The position numbers and the translations under genes are program-made. A DNA stretch of 47,097 nt. It comes from a virus. Every line of letters begins with the position of its first letter. The first letter of the stretch is position 1. The DNA is taken from positions 1 to 47,097 of IMG/VR virus record IMGVR_UViG_3300036766_000464. One strand, given 5' to 3'. This document shows, piece by piece, positions 39,381 to 46,944 of the stretch. The notes below the pieces were generated by a model that did not search any database, had not been told where the DNA came from, and saw only the letters and a list, made by a program, of their open reading frames with translations.

Positions 39381-40103
39381 CTATGGTTTCCAGCAAGTTT
39401 CGCGAAAGGGGCAATACACACATAAGTAAAAGGCCGGATCCGTGGTGCACCGTGGCAGGAGCTCCCCGAGGGAGGTCGCCGTGAACACCCGGGAAACCTT
39501 GGATTTCATCATTTCGAATTCCTTCGCGTCGAATTCAATCAGGAAGTGCTGCAGCTCCATGGTGTCGGCGTTGACGGCCGTGAACAGGCAGCGAGGAAGG
39601 CCCAGGTATCCCATATAGGTCTGCATCTGGCCGAAATAAGTGGGCGAGTATTTTTTCAGCCCGTCTTTCTCGAGGGCCTTCCAGCCCTTCGCGCCCAAAC
39701 ATTTACATTCCCAGAGCGCCGGCAGCGCGATCGGCGAGACGCCCGGGTAGAAGCCGGCGATGATGCCGTCCACGTGGCCGCCGAATTTGCCGTCGAAATC
39801 CTTTATGTCCGGGTGATTCGGCGCGAACAGAAAGCCGGACGCTTGCAGCCAGCGCCGCGCGCGGTCCTCGTAGATGTTCCCGCGGTCGAAGATTCGCAGG
39901 GTCCGCGGCGGGAACCCCTCGCTGGGGATCTCCTGCAAGACGGCCAGCCATTGATATTGCACGTACCGATCACAGGCATGGCTGGCGATCGACGCTCCGA
40001 GATATCCCCGCGGAACGTCCTTGGTCTGCGCTGCAGCGATCGCCTCGTCGATGAGGAAATTGATCCGGTCGGAGAGCATGGTCTTAGAGTTTAGGTCGAT
40101 CAT
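39381..40103 (-). CDS. PD-(D/E)XK nuclease, Cas4/RecB-like
   Basis: The product is 240 residues. Nuclease motif: GHVDGIIAG (D112), WECKCLG (E132-x-K134), then Q159 in QMQTYMGYLG. Cys44 and a C-terminal CVYCPFRETC (228, 231, 237) could hold an iron-sulfur cluster as in Cas4 and AddB. This is a 5'-3' exonuclease type that could feed the Sak4-like recombinase on the other operon. ATGA overlap with the gene before. Confidence 0.78.
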   Translation of the reverse strand: MIDLNSKTMLSDRINFLIDEAIAAAQTKDVPRGYLGASIASHACDRYVQYQWLAVLQEIPSEGFPPRTLRIFDRGNIYEDRARRWLQASGFLFAPNHPDIKDFDGKFGGHVDGIIAGFYPGVSPIALPALWECKCLGAKGWKALEKDGLKKYSPTYFGQMQTYMGYLGLPRCLFTAVNADTMELQHFLIEFDAKEFEMMKSKVSRVFTATSLGELLPRCTTDPAFYLCVYCPFRETCWKP

Positions 40104-40270
40104 GGTTTCTCTTTTTCTTTGGGGATACAGGCATAGTGGACGTAGCCCTGTGCGGAGACTTGCTTGAATCCAAAAATTAGCGCGGGGTGGCCTTTTTCTA
40201 TCACCCTTTTACATACACGGCACTTCTTCTTTCCGTTCCCCACTCCGGTTTGAAGATATAATTCAAGCAT
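40100..40270 (-). CDS. 56-residue zinc-ribbon-like protein
   Basis: A short frame whose TGA overlaps the nuclease ATG (ATGA). The product starts MLELYLQTGVGNGKKKCRVC and has CRVCKRVIEKGHPAL ... VHYACIP, a C-C-H-C set like PARP-type zinc fingers. A 3-bp gap separates it from the previous stop. Coupled to the nuclease and maybe a partner of it. Confidence 0.55.
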   Translation of the reverse strand: MLELYLQTGVGNGKKKCRVCKRVIEKGHPALIFGFKQVSAQGYVHYACIPKEKEKP

Positions 40271-40273
40271 CGT

Positions 40274-40459
40274 TCATCGATCCTCCACCGCGCGCTTGAT
40301 GTTGGCGATCGCCGTGAGCTGCTTGTCCGTAATGTGTTTCTTTTCTTCGACCCACTCCGCGATGCCCGACAGGGTATCGTTGGCGAAATCGTAGTCGGAA
40401 TCCTCACAGAGATCGTTCAGCTCTTCGAGGGCTTCGAACCATTCGCAGGAGTCGCACAT
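40274..40459 (-). CDS. Small acidic protein, unknown
   Basis: The product is 61 residues starting MCDSCEWFEALEELNDLCED, with a CxxC pair and acidic helices, ending ITDKQLTAIANIKRAVEDR. The KxITDKQLxAIxNI motif is known from phage replication-region small proteins without a firm role. It lies 3 bp after the previous gene. Confidence 0.58.
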   Translation of the reverse strand: MCDSCEWFEALEELNDLCEDSDYDFANDTLSGIAEWVEEKKHITDKQLTAIANIKRAVEDR

Positions 40460-40462
40460 AGG

Positions 40463-40702
40463 CTATTCTTTCGCCGCGTCCGGATCGATCACGTTCACGC
40501 CCATCAGCTCTTTCGTGATCACCTGATCGAGCATTTTCAGGAGCACGACATTCCGCTCGATGCTCCCCGCCATTGAGATATTCCGGATCCCCTGGGCGGG
40601 GCTGTCGGCCATGAGGATGTAGTTGTCATCCTTGCGCCTGTACGTCCGTTCGCTGCCGTCCTCGAATTTCAGCGTGATCGCTATGCATCTTCCTTGGCTC
40701 AT
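40463..40702 (-). CDS. Small protein between HNH 2 and the acidic protein
   Basis: The product is 79 residues starting MSQGRCIAITLKFEDGSERT at an ATG overlapping the HNH stop (ATGA). It looks like a small beta fold (KFEDGSERTYRRKDDNYILM) then a helix (NVVLLKMLDQVITKELMG). No family is recognised. Confidence 0.55.
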   Translation of the reverse strand: MSQGRCIAITLKFEDGSERTYRRKDDNYILMADSPAQGIRNISMAGSIERNVVLLKMLDQVITKELMGVNVIDPDAAKE

Positions 40703-41358
40703 AAAAGAAATCCCCTTTCGCGCATGAACTGAATTGGGTCTTTGGAGCCTTTGGATAGATTGCATTTTGGGCAGGTTAACTGGATGTTCGAATTGGTGTT
40801 TTTCCCGCCGAGGGCGAGGGGAATTACGTGGTCAAGATGGTAGGCCCTTCGAAGGCTACCCCGGCAAACAGCGCATCTGTTCTTCTGGAGGGAAAGGAGA
40901 CGGACGGCAAGACCGGGAGATAACTTTCCTTCCAGTTTCGATATTTTGGATCGCCGGTTTGCACAGCGTATTTTCTTCGCCCCGGGGTTTTTTATTTCCC
41001 ACTTCAATTTCGATAACGCAACTCGCTCTTTATTGTTTTCTGCATATTTTCGCTTATAGGAATTAGACTTCTTTCTATTTTTTGCGCTCCAATCTTTTAC
41101 TTGTTTCTTGTACTTTTCTTTGTCTGCAAGATATCTATGTTTTCCATATTCTGATGCCTTTTCTTTGTTTTTTTTATAATACTCCCGACCACCCTCTATT
41201 TTTGCCTTCTTGTTCTTATCTGGCATTACATATTTTGCACGATATTCCTTTATTTTTTCGCAATGCTTTTTTTGATATTCTTTGACTTTTTGAGAAATTC
41301 TTTCTTTATTATCTATGCGATACTTTTTCATGTATTCTTTTTTTTCTTCTTTTGTCAT
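40699..41358 (-). CDS. HNH homing-type endonuclease 2
   Basis: The product is 219 residues, a paralogue of the HNH at 38793-39380: Lys-rich head with repeats (YKKNKEKASEYGKHRYLADK), then CAVCRGSLRRAYHLDHVIPL and ALGGKNTNSNIQLTCPKCNL, ending MRERGFLL. It is the most AT-rich gene of this unit (41000-41350 especially). It starts in ATGA with the helicase stop and ends in ATGA with the next start. Confidence 0.88.
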   Translation of the reverse strand: MTKEEKKEYMKKYRIDNKERISQKVKEYQKKHCEKIKEYRAKYVMPDKNKKAKIEGGREYYKKNKEKASEYGKHRYLADKEKYKKQVKDWSAKNRKKSNSYKRKYAENNKERVALSKLKWEIKNPGAKKIRCANRRSKISKLEGKLSPGLAVRLLSLQKNRCAVCRGSLRRAYHLDHVIPLALGGKNTNSNIQLTCPKCNLSKGSKDPIQFMRERGFLL

Positions 41359-43073
41359 GGCCGTCCCGCAATCCCTATCGCTTTCTCAATGGCGCAACGG
41401 TTTAGTGAGAAATTTATATAACATGCCGCGCTGTATTTTGAGTATTCAGAGTTTCCAAGTGGATCGGTTTTGACGTTATAGCCCAATTGGCGCAGGAAGG
41501 TGATTTGCTTTGGGCTTGCAGAATCATTTAGCCAGGTCTTGCTTTTCTTGGCAGCATCGTTAGTCTCATTTTGGCGAAGGAAATCCGAGGCGGCTGCAAG
41601 GGCCTGGATACGCCCACCGGCAGCGAGTTTGTGAATTTGCTTGTCCAACACCAGTTTTCCCAAGGCATACCATGTATCTTCGCCGTTGGGAGAAAACACG
41701 CCGGCCATCGCCGCAAAACCAGAGGCGAACAAAACGCTTTCACTATTAAATAAATTTATCCACCGGAACGGAGATTGCCCAAGAATGTCTATTTCCATCA
41801 TGTTCACTTCTTCGGGCGCCAGCTCCTTTTCCTTTTCAAAGCGGAAAGAGCACAGCGGACACGTCCTGAACCCCGCGGGGATCTTGGCCCCACAGCCGAT
41901 ATTTCCGTCCCGGTCGGGCCAGATATAGACGTCGGAGGGTTCCGATGGGCAGGTCTTTTCGACGGCCTCGCCTTCGATCTTTGCGCGCTCCTTGTGCATG
42001 CCGTCGCCGGCGTCGAGATCCCCATGGATCAGCAACGAGGTTCCGAAGTCCATGATAACACAGTCCTTTTTAACTACTCCGGGGTACAGCTCCGGGTCGA
42101 CCGTGCGCAGCCCCCGCCCGGCCATCTGAATGAGAGGGCTTTTGCTCGAGCATTGGCGAAGGAGGATGATGCAGGAGCACACCTGATTGTCGTACCCTTC
42201 CGTGAGCACGGCGACATTCAGGACGACCCGGGTGATCCGGCGATCAAACCGCGCCAGGAGCGCCCTTCGCTCGTCGTCCGGTGTCTCGCCCGTCACCACT
42301 TCGGCGCTGATGTTCTTCTCTCCGAATGCCTTGCAAACGTCACGCGCGTGTTTCACCGTGGCGCAGAACACGATCGTCTGCCGGCCTTCGGCTTTCTCCG
42401 TCCAATGCCGGACGATCTCCTGATTGATCGGCACGGTGTTCAGCACGTCGGCGACTTCGGATTGATCGCCGAACGCGGAAGGGACCTTGATGGCGTCGAG
42501 CTGTTCCCGAACGCCGATATCCACGATGAACGCCTTCGGCGGGACGAGGAACCCCAGGGAAACGAGCTCCCCGATGGTGATCCGGTCTGCCACGTTGTTG
42601 AAGTAGGCGCGCAGCGTTTTCTTGTCCGCGCGCTCCGGGGTAGCCGTGAACCCGGACAGCATCATCCCGGGGTTTCGTTCCTTGGCCACGTCGATGATGC
42701 GCCGGTACGTCGGCGAAACGATATGGTGAACCTCGTCGGTGATCACATGGTCGAACGCCGGCATGGTGTCGGTGTGTCGGCAAAGCGTCTGTTGCATCGC
42801 AAAAACCGCATCGCCAGCCCATGATTTCGTGGAGGCGTCGAACAGCGACAAACGCCACTTTGGATTGATCCGCTGAAACTTGCCGAGATTCTGCTGGATG
42901 AGCTCTTGACGATGCTGGATAATGAGAGTCCTTCCACCGACCTTCCCGGCCAGGGCCGAAAGCATGATCGTTTTCCCGGCGCCCGTCGCAGCCATGCAGA
43001 GCGTATTCCCGTATTTTTTGAGGGCTTTCTCAGCCTTATCGACGAGGCCGGCCTGGTAGCCGCGGAGAATCAT
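41355..43073 (-). CDS. SF2 DEAD/DEAH helicase with zinc ribbon
   Basis: The product is 572 residues. Walker A AATGAGKT at 28-35, DEVHH at 113-117, SGFTATP at 140-146, and QMAGRGLR (motif VI) at 316-323 define a superfamily 2 helicase of the UvrB/RecQ-like phage type. A Cys set near 398-422 (IGCGAKIPAGFRTCPLCSF) adds a zinc ribbon. It may unwind origin or recombination DNA. ATGA-coupled to the HTH gene before and HNH 2 after. Confidence 0.87.
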   Translation of the reverse strand: MILRGYQAGLVDKAEKALKKYGNTLCMAATGAGKTIMLSALAGKVGGRTLIIQHRQELIQQNLGKFQRINPKWRLSLFDASTKSWAGDAVFAMQQTLCRHTDTMPAFDHVITDEVHHIVSPTYRRIIDVAKERNPGMMLSGFTATPERADKKTLRAYFNNVADRITIGELVSLGFLVPPKAFIVDIGVREQLDAIKVPSAFGDQSEVADVLNTVPINQEIVRHWTEKAEGRQTIVFCATVKHARDVCKAFGEKNISAEVVTGETPDDERRALLARFDRRITRVVLNVAVLTEGYDNQVCSCIILLRQCSSKSPLIQMAGRGLRTVDPELYPGVVKKDCVIMDFGTSLLIHGDLDAGDGMHKERAKIEGEAVEKTCPSEPSDVYIWPDRDGNIGCGAKIPAGFRTCPLCSFRFEKEKELAPEEVNMMEIDILGQSPFRWINLFNSESVLFASGFAAMAGVFSPNGEDTWYALGKLVLDKQIHKLAAGGRIQALAAASDFLRQNETNDAAKKSKTWLNDSASPKQITFLRQLGYNVKTDPLGNSEYSKYSAACYINFSLNRCAIEKAIGIAGRP

Positions 43074-43237
43074 TCGGCGATCTTCTTCCGAGAATTTTCT
43101 TCCATTACCCTCACAATTATTTGCCTTGCAAGGCGTGAGGGCTTGTACCTTCCGGATTGCCAGTTTTGGACGCTTTGACGAGGGAAACCCGCGTCAATCA
43201 AGGCTTGGCGGGTTTTGCGGGAGATGTATAATTTCAT
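43070..43237 (-). CDS. Cro-like HTH regulator, predicted leaderless
   Basis: The product is 55 residues starting MKLYISRKTRQALIDAGFPR, with an HTH-like run (RQALIDAGFPRQSVQNWQSG then RYKPSR) as in small Cro/YdaS-type proteins. The ATG at 43237 has no strong Shine-Dalgarno and lies one base after the predicted transcription start at 43238. It is the first gene of the replication unit, under a promoter that overlaps a 25-bp palindrome, so self-control is likely. ATGA overlap with the helicase. Confidence 0.6.
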   Translation of the reverse strand: MKLYISRKTRQALIDAGFPRQSVQNWQSGRYKPSRLARQIIVRVMEENSRKKIAE

Positions 43238-43244
43238 GGGCGGT

Positions 43245-43273
43245 ATCCTATAGAAAAGACATCTTCGTGTCAA
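43245..43273 (-). promoter_or_regulatory. Leftward promoter TTGACA-17-TAGGAT
   Basis: On the minus strand TTGACA (43273-43268), 17 bases, TAGGAT (43250-43245). The start should be near 43238, next to the ATG at 43237. It is the mirror of the rightward promoter and shares its operator. Confidence 0.7.
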
Positions 43274-43292
43274 GCGACTTTTCCGCTTGACA
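43268..43292. promoter_or_regulatory. 25-bp palindromic operator over both -35 boxes
   Basis: TGTCAAGCG (43268-43276), a 7-base spacer, and CGCTTGACA (43284-43292) form a perfect 9+9 inverted repeat. Each arm contains one -35 box, so one dimeric repressor here would silence both promoters. The late promoter at 33525-33533 has one copy of the arm. Confidence 0.6.
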
Positions 43293-43315
43293 AATATTTT
43301 CCCATAAAATAGGAT
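43287..43315 (+). promoter_or_regulatory. Rightward promoter TTGACA-17-TAGGAT
   Basis: TTGACA at 43287-43292, 17 bases, TAGGAT at 43310-43315. The start should be near 43322, two bases before an ATG at 43324. It drives the early recombination unit and, across the junction, the small-gene cassette. Confidence 0.7.
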
Positions 43316-43323
43316 AGCCCACC

Positions 43324-43380
43324 ATGATCCTCAAAGGCGTAAAACCTATAAACGCCACGGGGAACGGAGGAAAGGAATGA
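43324..43380 (+). CDS. 18-residue leader peptide, predicted leaderless and coupled
   Basis: The frame encodes MILKGVKPINATGNGGKE and ends in a TGA that overlaps the next ATG (ATGA). Its ATG lies at about +3 of the predicted transcript, so it would be translated without a leader. Its last codons contain GGAGGAAAGGA, the ribosome site for the next gene. It may be a coupling leader; no family is known. Confidence 0.4.
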   Translation: MILKGVKPINATGNGGKE

Positions 43381-43832
43381 GCCTCAAAGTGCTGTTGGAA
43401 TTGAAAGCGAAGTTGCAACAGGAGGCGCAGGAAATTCAGGCATCTATCGAACCGGCCCTCGCCATCGTGAGGGAGCAAGTGGCGAACGCGGATAAGGCCA
43501 TCACGGATCTGCTCACCGCGGATCTTACGGCCATCCGGAAGTTGCAGGAAAAGGAATTTGGAGCGGTACACATTACCAAGGATGGGTACAAGGTCACAGA
43601 AACAATCTCGAAAAAAATTCGCTGGGACCAGGAAAAGCTCTTTGGGGTGTTTCACGTGATTCAATCCACAGGTGACAACCCATTCGAATGGATGAAGGCC
43701 GAATTCAAGGTCGGCGAGAAGGAATTCAGCGCCTACCCGAAGAACATCCAGGCGGTCTTTGCGCCGGCGCGCACCGTCACCCCCGGCGACCCGAAGCTCG
43801 AATTCAAACTGGTGGAGGCGCCCGATGCTTGA
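43377..43832 (+). CDS. Conserved phage protein upstream of Sak4-like gene
   Basis: The product is 151 residues. An N-terminal coiled coil (LLELKAKLQQEAQEIQASIE) is followed by RKLQEKEFGAVHITKDGYKV, KIRWDQEKLFGVFH and MKAEFKVGEKEFSAYPKNIQ, a block I recognise from phage proteins placed before AAA_24 ATPases. It may aid recombination. GGAGGAAAGGA before the ATG; 8-bp overlap with the next gene. Confidence 0.7.
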   Translation: MSLKVLLELKAKLQQEAQEIQASIEPALAIVREQVANADKAITDLLTADLTAIRKLQEKEFGAVHITKDGYKVTETISKKIRWDQEKLFGVFHVIQSTGDNPFEWMKAEFKVGEKEFSAYPKNIQAVFAPARTVTPGDPKLEFKLVEAPDA

Positions 43833-44610
43833 GCTCATCAAGAAGGCGAATTCCTTCGTGCCTCCACAAAAGATCGTCGTCATCGGCGTCCAGGGCATCG
43901 GCAAAACAACCTTCGGCGCCACGTTCCCAGGGGCGGTCCTGTTGCCGGTCGAGGACGGAGCTCACGCCATCGACGTGAACGCACTCCCGCTGGCAACCTC
44001 CTACCAGGCGATCATCGACGCCATCACCGCGCTTCACGGAGAGCACCCGTACAAGACCCTTGTGGTCGATTCGCTGGACTGGCTTGAGCCGCTGGTATGG
44101 GAGGCCACCTGCCAGGCGAACGAGAAGCCGTCCATCGAGTCATTCGGCTACGGCAAGGGGTACACCGAGGCGGATAAATACTGGCGAGTTATCATGGGGG
44201 GATTCGATTCCCTGCGCGCCAACAAGGGCATGCACGTTGTCCTCCTGGCGCACTCCGAGATCAAAACGATCACCCCCCCGGACAGCGATATGTACGATCG
44301 CTACCAGATGCGCCTTCACAAACGCGCGCTGGGCCTGTGGTCCGAGTGGGCTGACGTTGTGGTTTTCCTGACGTACAAAATTGCCATCAAGAAAGAGGAC
44401 AAGGGGTTTGGATCCGACCGCACCCGAGCTATGGGATCCGGCGACCGGGTGATCTACGCTTCCGAACGGCCGGCGTGGAACGCAAAAAATCGCTGGGGTT
44501 TGTCGGACGAGATTTTCATCGGGAAGGATACGACCTACGGAGCATTTCACAAGGAACTCGAGGTCGCCACAAAAGGCAGTTATAAAAACGAGAAACCGGA
44601 GGGCAAGTAG
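43825..44610 (+). CDS. Sak4-like RecA-type ATPase (AAA_24)
   Basis: The product is 261 residues starting MLELIKKANSF. Walker A GVQGIGKTT at 21-29, Walker B TLVVDS at 78-83, a Gly/Tyr-rich GYGKGYTEADKYW and HVVLLAHSEIKTI motifs follow: the AAA_24/Sak4 family. Sak4 acts with a phage SSB in single-strand annealing. The longer frame upstream is rejected as it lies inside the previous gene. The SSB-like gene follows directly. Confidence 0.82.
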   Translation: MLELIKKANSFVPPQKIVVIGVQGIGKTTFGATFPGAVLLPVEDGAHAIDVNALPLATSYQAIIDAITALHGEHPYKTLVVDSLDWLEPLVWEATCQANEKPSIESFGYGKGYTEADKYWRVIMGGFDSLRANKGMHVVLLAHSEIKTITPPDSDMYDRYQMRLHKRALGLWSEWADVVVFLTYKIAIKKEDKGFGSDRTRAMGSGDRVIYASERPAWNAKNRWGLSDEIFIGKDTTYGAFHKELEVATKGSYKNEKPEGK

Positions 44611-45306
44611 ATGAGCGTAGATTTCAACGAGGCACCCCAGCAAGGCAGCGGCGCCGGACCGATTCCGGAGGATAGCGTGGTCGTGGTCGTCGCGGAGATC
44701 CGGGAGCCGAAAGCCGCCAAACAAGGAACAGTAAACCCTCTGTTCTGTCGAGCGAGTTCAGGGTACGAATATCTGGACTTTGAGTTTACGGTTATTTCGC
44801 CGAAGTTCAAAGAGCGAAAGATTTGGGTCAACTACATGCTGGCGTACACCAAAGCGCCGACCGAGAAGAGCAACCAGGCAATCTCAATTTCCATGCGGAC
44901 TTTGCGCGCCATAGTCGAGGCCGCGCGGCACATCAGCCCGAAAGACACCAGCCCCGAAGCGACGAAGGCGCGCATCATCAGCGGCTTCGCCGATCTCAAC
45001 TCCATGCTTTTCCCGGTCGTTGTCGGATGCGAGTGGGGAAATCCAAACGACAGCGGCAAGCGGTATCTCAACAACACGATCAAGCGGATCGTCACGATGG
45101 ATGATGAGCGGTTCGACAAGGTGTTTGATGACCCGGAGGGCTGTCTCCTGTCCAACAAGCCCCTTCCTCCGGAGCCGGACGCCGGCACCGCGGGGGGCCC
45201 GAAACCGGCATGGGTGGCGCCGAAGGAAGAGGCGAAGCCAGCCGAGGCCGCGCAAGGGACGATCCCCGGGGTGAAACAGGCGACGAAACCCGCCTGGGTG
45301 AAATAA
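44611..45306 (+). CDS. Phage SSB-like protein (DUF669 type)
   Basis: The product is 231 residues. The first 160 residues look like an OB fold of the phage SSB/DUF669 kind (VVVVVAEIREPKAAKQGTVN ... YLDFEFTVISPKFKERKIWV). The acidic/Pro-rich tail with repeated KPAWV (PKPAWVAPKEE ... KPAWVK) resembles SSB tails that bind partner proteins. It follows the Sak4-like gene with no gap; they likely act together. Confidence 0.75.
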   Translation: MSVDFNEAPQQGSGAGPIPEDSVVVVVAEIREPKAAKQGTVNPLFCRASSGYEYLDFEFTVISPKFKERKIWVNYMLAYTKAPTEKSNQAISISMRTLRAIVEAARHISPKDTSPEATKARIISGFADLNSMLFPVVVGCEWGNPNDSGKRYLNNTIKRIVTMDDERFDKVFDDPEGCLLSNKPLPPEPDAGTAGGPKPAWVAPKEEAKPAEAAQGTIPGVKQATKPAWVK

Positions 45307-45352
45307 AAAAAACAGGAAGATGTTTAATTCTCGAAAAAAAAAGGAGGCGAAA

Positions 45353-45496
45353 ATGTTGCAGGGCCGAGTAGTCGGAAGGCTATCGGACGCCGATTTCAAG
45401 AGCTTCGATCCGAAAGCCCAAGCGCGCCGGTGGATCTTCGGAGCGCTGATCATCGTAGGGATATTGGCGCTTCTGATCGTGAAGGCGATGTGGTGA
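45353..45496 (+). CDS. 47-residue membrane protein
   Basis: After AAGGAGGCGAAA this frame starts MLQGRVVGRLSDADFKSFDP and has one membrane segment (WIFGALIIVGILALLIVKAM) at the end. It overlaps the next frame by TGATG. Role unknown, likely an early host-directed membrane protein. Confidence 0.6.
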   Translation: MLQGRVVGRLSDADFKSFDPKAQARRWIFGALIIVGILALLIVKAMW

Positions 45497-45558
45497 TGAG
45501 CCTTCTCGCGCGGGAAAGGCTGGACAGAATTATAAAAATACAACAGGAGGAAAGGATC

Positions 45559-45903
45559 ATGAATGTAGAAAAAACCGCACGGGAAATGGCACCCATGGAA
45601 AAGCTTCTGAAAGCCTCTGGGTTGCTTCGGGATGTACATTACAACGTGATCCAGCGGCTTCGCATGATCCGGGAGAACATGATGGGCCCTATCCCGGAAA
45701 ACCCCACAGAGAAGATCAAGACCGAAGGAAACGGAGCCTTTGGGGTACTGCAAGATCGCTTGGCCGAAATGGGCGATCTTCTCAATGGCATCCTGAATGA
45801 GATCATCCGGATCGAGAACGCTATGGGAGTCTACCCGGATGGAGTCTACCCGGATGCGGAGACGCCCACTCCCACGGCCACAGCCTTCCGGATCGGGAGG
45901 TAG
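45559..45903 (+). CDS. Helical protein, unknown
   Basis: The product is 114 residues starting MNVEKTAREM after a strong AGGAGGAAAGG; an ATG at 45496 coupled to the gene before (TGATG) would add 21 residues and cannot be excluded. Two helical blocks (LLRDVHYNVIQRLRMIRENM and VLQDRLAEMGDLLNGILNEI) suggest a coiled coil. Near the end a 15-bp tandem repeat gives GVYPDGVYPD. Confidence 0.65.
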   Translation: MNVEKTAREMAPMEKLLKASGLLRDVHYNVIQRLRMIRENMMGPIPENPTEKIKTEGNGAFGVLQDRLAEMGDLLNGILNEIIRIENAMGVYPDGVYPDAETPTPTATAFRIGR

Positions 45904-45906
45904 GCC

Positions 45907-46266
45907 ATGACCGCCAAGGTCACACGATCGCTGATGGTGTCGTTGACAGAGAACGAGATTCGGTCTTGCGCCACGGAGTTGGCGCGCGTGACGGCCGCAC
46001 AAGCGGAGCTCGAGGACGAGAAGAAGGCCGTCACGTCCGGTTTCAAGAACCGGATCGACCGCTGCGTGGCCGATTGCCGAGCCCTCGCGCAGAAGGTCAC
46101 AACCAGGCGAGAGCTTCGGGACATTGATTGCGAATGGAGCCCCACCGATGGAGGGAAGATGATCCTCACGCGCACGGACACCGGCGAGATCATCGACACC
46201 CGGAAGATGACGGAGGAAGAGCACCAACAAAGCCTTCCGCTGGCAGGAGGGGGAAAGAAGAAATAA
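45907..46266 (+). CDS. Helical protein, unknown; common phage type
   Basis: The product is 119 residues with a long helix (ELARVTAAQAELEDEKKAVT), a Cys-containing region (RIDRCVADCRALAQKV) and a beta hairpin (RDIDCEWSPTDGGKMILTRT). Small phage proteins with this VTxxRELRxxxC.W..D...M.L.RxDTGE pattern are widespread and uncharacterised. The stop overlaps the next ATG (TAATG). Confidence 0.7.
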   Translation: MTAKVTRSLMVSLTENEIRSCATELARVTAAQAELEDEKKAVTSGFKNRIDRCVADCRALAQKVTTRRELRDIDCEWSPTDGGKMILTRTDTGEIIDTRKMTEEEHQQSLPLAGGGKKK

Positions 46267-46487
46267 TGGGATCCTGCAAGCGGCGCCAAGGGGTCAACGG
46301 AGTTCGGATCGGGATCGGCGATAGCATCGTCAATCCCAAGAAGCGCCATTATCGGACGGGGAATTCATTCTCGTTCGACAGCCTGATGGCGATGCCGGCC
46401 GGCATAAAAAATCGGCTGGTGAAATTTTTCCTGGGGCCATCCCGGGTTTGCCGTGAAACATCACAACAACAGAAAAGGGGAGGATGA
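46266..46487 (+). CDS. 73-residue basic protein, tentative
   Basis: The product starts MGSCKRRQGVNGVRIGIGDS at an ATG overlapping the stop before it (TAATG), with GGAGGGGGAAAG upstream. It is basic and lacks a known motif. The stop overlaps the next ATG. Support is mainly coupling. Confidence 0.5.
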   Translation: MGSCKRRQGVNGVRIGIGDSIVNPKKRHYRTGNSFSFDSLMAMPAGIKNRLVKFFLGPSRVCRETSQQQKRGG

Positions 46488-46657
46488 TGCCGAGAGTTTT
46501 CGTGGTAGAGAAAGAAAACGGATTTCTGGTGGAGGGATCCGAAAACGATAAGGTCAAAGAGATTGTCATCGAAGGAAAAGACGCCAAGAAAATAGGCGTT
46601 GCGATTCTGTCTATGTTTGCCAAGCCCAGGAAGCTCCGGGTGAAGAAGGAGACGTAG
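46484..46657 (+). CDS. 57-residue protein, unknown
   Basis: The frame starts ATGATG, the first overlapping the stop before it, after GGGGAGG. The product is MMPRVFVVEKENGFLVEGSE followed by a small charged alpha/beta part (VKEIVIEGKDAKKIGVAILS). It looks like a compact folded domain. Function unknown. Confidence 0.58.
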   Translation: MMPRVFVVEKENGFLVEGSENDKVKEIVIEGKDAKKIGVAILSMFAKPRKLRVKKET

Positions 46658-46658
46658 G

Positions 46659-46850
46659 ATGCCCCTGCCCCCGGAGGAATTCACTTATAGGAGGTTTGGG
46701 TCGGACAATAGCCTTGTGGTGAGGCGCGACACTACCTTCGGGGGCGTTTCAGTTTCGAGGGGGAAGGCTACCGCTAATAAACCGGCAGAGGAACCGCAGA
46801 ACAAAAACGCGGGAAATCGGTTGGCCGGCCAAGCGACGGGAATCGCTTAG
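46659..46850 (+). CDS. 63-residue basic protein, unknown
   Basis: The ATG lies 2 bases after the previous stop with AAGGAGACG upstream. The product starts MPLPPEEFTYRRFGSDNSLV and has a basic, Asn-rich C-terminus. No family is recognised. The 94 bases to the next gene hold no clear promoter or RNA gene. Confidence 0.52.
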   Translation: MPLPPEEFTYRRFGSDNSLVVRRDTTFGGVSVSRGKATANKPAEEPQNKNAGNRLAGQATGIA

Positions 46851-46944
46851 CGGTATGCGCGGTAGAAGAAATCCGCATCAACATGGCCCCCAGCAGTACC
46901 GGCCCTGCTGAAACAGACCGGCGCACTTTCAAAAGGAGATCCCC

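Noticed and set aside
41775-42824. 349-codon rightward frame inside the helicase gene
   Set aside because: It is the shadow of the SF2 helicase, which has all motifs on the other strand. Product has no recognisable domain.
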